Made by a program: the position numbers and the translations under genes
Assembly (NCBI RefSeq): GCF_003573695.1
Contig: NC_039364.1
Coordinates: 231,176,784-231,240,783 of the forward strand
Reading direction: 5' to 3'
DNA from: Papaver somniferum
Lineage: Eukaryota > Streptophyta > Magnoliopsida > Ranunculales > Papaveraceae
Length of the DNA stretch: 64,000 nucleotides
Part shown: positions 61,710-64,000 of the stretch, one piece after another
How the letters are laid out: every line of letters starts with the position of its first letter
Numbering within the stretch: position 1 is the stretch's first letter
Notes under the pieces: generated by a model
Database searches by the model: none
What the model was told of the DNA's origin: nothing
Seen by the model: only the letters and a program-made list of their open reading frames with translations

Positions 61710-61835
61710 AGATGCATCCAAAAATCATCCTCGAAACAAAACATAAGGTCATTAGTTTTCTCCAACTTCCCATTTAGTTAATTTTAAATCATCTTTCAAT
61801 GGATATTGAAATAAGCAACGAGATAAGCTAGATAT
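61708..61835. repeat. Right copy of the 130-bp direct repeat
   Basis: It begins agatgcatccaaaaatcatc directly at the broken LTR end and continues into unrelated sequence after agctagata. 61836-62149 holds no recognised feature. Confidence 0.8.
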
Positions 61836-62149
61836 ATAGCACCAGATAGAATATACAATTACATCAAAACATGGATAAATAATATCATTGAAATTGTCAC
61901 TTTCAAAGGAAAAAAAACATTGAAATTAATTTGATAAACAATGAAATAAAACTAATGTGACTATCGATTTGTATGATCAATACAACTTACACAAGCGATA
62001 CATATTTCATTATTATTATCTCACACTTCATTTACGCCTGTATTTTGTGTTGTAGCGGTGTACTTATTCTAAGTGATCTAACTGCATCACATCACAAGGG
62101 TGTAACAATACTAGACCACAACGGTTGCGACGACTGTTAATACAATTAG

Positions 62150-62795
62150 TGTTGGAAACAAGACAAAAAATTCACACAAAAAGTAAATCTCAAACAGCTG
62201 AGTCGCGGACTAGGTCGCTATCTTTAAGGTGTTTCGCGACTCTGCCTCTTGATTGTGCTAGCAGTCAGCTTTTGTCGAAAACCCTATGGGATAAAATAGC
62301 TGATAACTCTCTTATTCGATTTCTATGCACTATGAGAAATCGAACTAACAAATACTCAAAATAGATGAAAAAACAACGTATTCATCTTCTCCAGAAACTT
62401 TTTTTATATAACTCAAAAAACATCAATACGGTTTTAATGAAAATAAATTTCGCAATAAGGGCGCACTGAAAATCCTCCATAACAGTCATAAAACGACAAC
62501 ATTATAATTACCAATAATTAATAGAATTAATTATGGAATATTAAGTTGAAAAACCGTTTTGGAAATCAAAAGTTAAAACAACAAAAAATAAGTTTCTGGA
62601 TCAACAGATCTCCCAAGACCCCAAGGCCCCGCTCTCCCGGATTTTAATAAATATTATAGATATATAAATATACCTATTCAAATGCAGGGGGTGAGACTTG
62701 AACCCAAGTCTACAGTGCCAAATTATACCACCACACTATTTCTCTAAATTTGATATAATATTACAAAACTATGTTTTTAAATATATATCCCAACA
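62150..62795 (-). repeat. 3' LTR of a Copia element
   Basis: 646 bp with ends TGTTGG and CCAACA. On the minus strand it starts TGTTGGGATATATATTT directly after the polypurine-like AAGTGGGGGAT (62797-62807). It contains a tRNA-like pair of boxes. The 5' LTR is not in the window. Confidence 0.7.
62694..62730 (-). other. tRNA-like A and B box motifs inside the Copia LTR
   Basis: The minus strand reads TGGTATAATTTGG (62730-62718), like a tRNA A box, and then GGTTCAAGTCT (62704-62694), a match to the B box GGTTCRANYCY. The spacing (13 bases between them) is shorter than in a tRNA, and no cloverleaf can be formed. It is not a tRNA gene. Confidence 0.5.
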
Positions 62796-63336
62796 ATCCC
62801 CCACTTATATTTTAAAAAATATTGAGCAAGTGTTATATAGTTATGCATAAGCAAAGGTTCCTTTCGACTTGAACCTCTACATAGTGTTAAACTTTCTAAG
62901 TACCAGGCGACTAGAGTGACTCACGTCTTGAACTCTAACTAATATTAGATTATTTAACACACAAAACTATATCTAGAGTAATGTCCTTAATTTTGCACAT
63001 TAATGCCATGTGCTTATCCCTTTCTTCACGAACGATCTAGAGAAATTCCCAAGTTCTCATAGAAGGCGACCACACCTTCACATTCATATAGGTGAGTTTA
63101 TCAAGAATACTCCTGTGTATCTCACTCCAACTTAAGAGCTATAGACATCATTAATAGTTTAAACACTCAACCTGTTTCCCACTTCAGGATATCATGCTAT
63201 GGGAGTGCATGGCTCTATCATATCATTTGTAACTTCGTCTAGTCCCTTTGAACCTATTTGTAGGTTGGGTATACATTACAAATGACTCAACTTCTCACGG
63301 GAAAAAGTCCCGTACTTTTAGAGATATTCCATACCA

Positions 63337-63770
63337 TTATCTTGTTAATACTTTCGTCAAAGTATCATCAATATTTCCTTCAGATCTTACATGATCTACT
63401 CTAACAACACCAGTTGTGAGAAATTTTCTAACTGTGTCGTTCTTTCGACGTATCTGTCGATTCTTATCGTTATTATAACAATTCTCTACTACTCCGATAG
63501 CCGCGGTACTATCGCAGTGGATCAAAGTGGATGATATCGGTTTTTCCCATGCTGGAATGTCTGATAACTGACTTTTCAGCCATCCTGCCTCTTCATTAGC
63601 TGATGCTAGTGCCATCAATTCAACCTCCATCATAGATTGGGCTATAATTGTCTGTTTCTTTGATCTCCAAGATACAACGCCCCCGTCAATAGTAAAAACA
63701 TATCCACTGGTGGCCTTGGAATCATCTAAAAGGGTGTTCCAATTAGCATCGCTAAATCCTTCTGTTTATG
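63337..63770 (-). pseudogene. Copia RNase H domain, C-terminal end of pol
   Basis: On the minus strand the frame is open from about 63770 to the stop at 63337. It reads EGFSDANWNTLLDDSKATSG, VVSWRSKKQTIIAQSMMEVE, LMALASANEEAGWL, IHCDSTAAIG, and near the end DDTLTKVLTR. These are the standard Copia RNase H blocks (SDADWAG..., VSWxSKKQ, SxxEAEYxAL, CDNxxAI, DxLTK). Catalytic-type Asp and Glu residues are kept. At 63770 similarity ends abruptly at a stop, so the reverse transcriptase and everything further upstream are absent or beyond a rearrangement. RNase H degrades the RNA strand during reverse transcription. Confidence 0.85.
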
Positions 63771-64000
63771 GGTGAAAACTATTTCTGCTGGTTTTGGTAA
63801 TTTTGGGGTGTGTGTGGATGAGAAATGAATCTAAACCCTAAACAAATGCACTGCACGAGAGTGCTTTCTGATTCGAGAGATCAATCTGTACAATTCTGGC
63901 CTAAACCAAGAAATGGTCGTTCCAGACTTGCTTCGGTCACAAAGTGAAGGAGATGGGGTTGATCTTAGGGAGGGAAGCGAAGAAGGTGTTGAGATTGTGA
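63771..64000. other. Unassigned sequence at the right edge
   Basis: It breaks the Copia pol frame. Its composition (for example aaatggtcgttccagacttg) suggests another repeat or an LTR, but no ends are visible inside the window. Confidence 0.25.

Noticed and set aside
62694..62730. A tRNA gene
   Set aside because: Only A- and B-like boxes are present. They are too close together and there is no acceptor stem or anticodon arm.

Overview
This window is nuclear DNA from a flowering plant. The evidence is genes with many introns, GT-AG splice sites and AT-rich introns, a DDT-domain chromatin gene, a plant mitochondrial ribosomal protein L22 copy, a GDSL lipase copy, and nested LTR retrotransposons. 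A poppy-like eudicot (Papaver and relatives) is my guess from the look of the repeats. It is not proven by anything here.

Layout. 1-1550 looks like the untranslated 5' end of a gene that leaves the window on the minus strand. 1.6-25.7 kb is almost wholly mobile-element debris: a Stowaway-like MITE, a Helitron 3' end, a broken plant transposon protein gene (3644-4618), and many copies of one LTR family. That family starts TGTTAGAGCA, ends CTTTTTCA and has an initiator-Met-tRNA primer site at 5695-5706. A second, non-coding LTR element family (6986-10796 and 11691-13798) is also here, as is a LINE RNase H remnant. 26061-36126 is a complete, young, 10-kb non-autonomous LTR retrotransposon on the minus strand. 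It has 3.2-kb LTRs, target duplication CAGAC, an Asp-tRNA-type primer site and one acidic ORF, and it split an older LINE. 36.3-39.9 kb holds a retroelement leader with a gag start and a solo LTR with target duplication AAACA.

Host genes lie mostly to the right. A four-exon GDSL esterase/lipase gene (40961-42521, minus) is intact except for one stop codon in exon 2. 46297-47530 is a DNA transposon with 8-bp target duplications and an internal array of ACGGTT/AACCGT motifs. 48103-52284 (plus) is an apparently intact 11-exon gene for a DDR4-like DDT/WHIM protein of ISWI-type chromatin remodelling. Facing it, tail to tail, is a mitochondrial ribosomal protein uL22m gene (53965-57800, minus). It keeps its splice sites but carries two stops and two frameshifts, so it is a recent unprocessed pseudogene.

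The right end (58.7-64 kb) is again retroelement debris: a Copia reverse transcriptase remnant, a truncated LTR flanked by about 130-bp direct repeats of its target, and the 3' part of another Copia element with a tRNA-like motif in its LTR. The only gene I regard as clearly functional is the DDR4-like one. No tRNA, rRNA or CRISPR features were seen.
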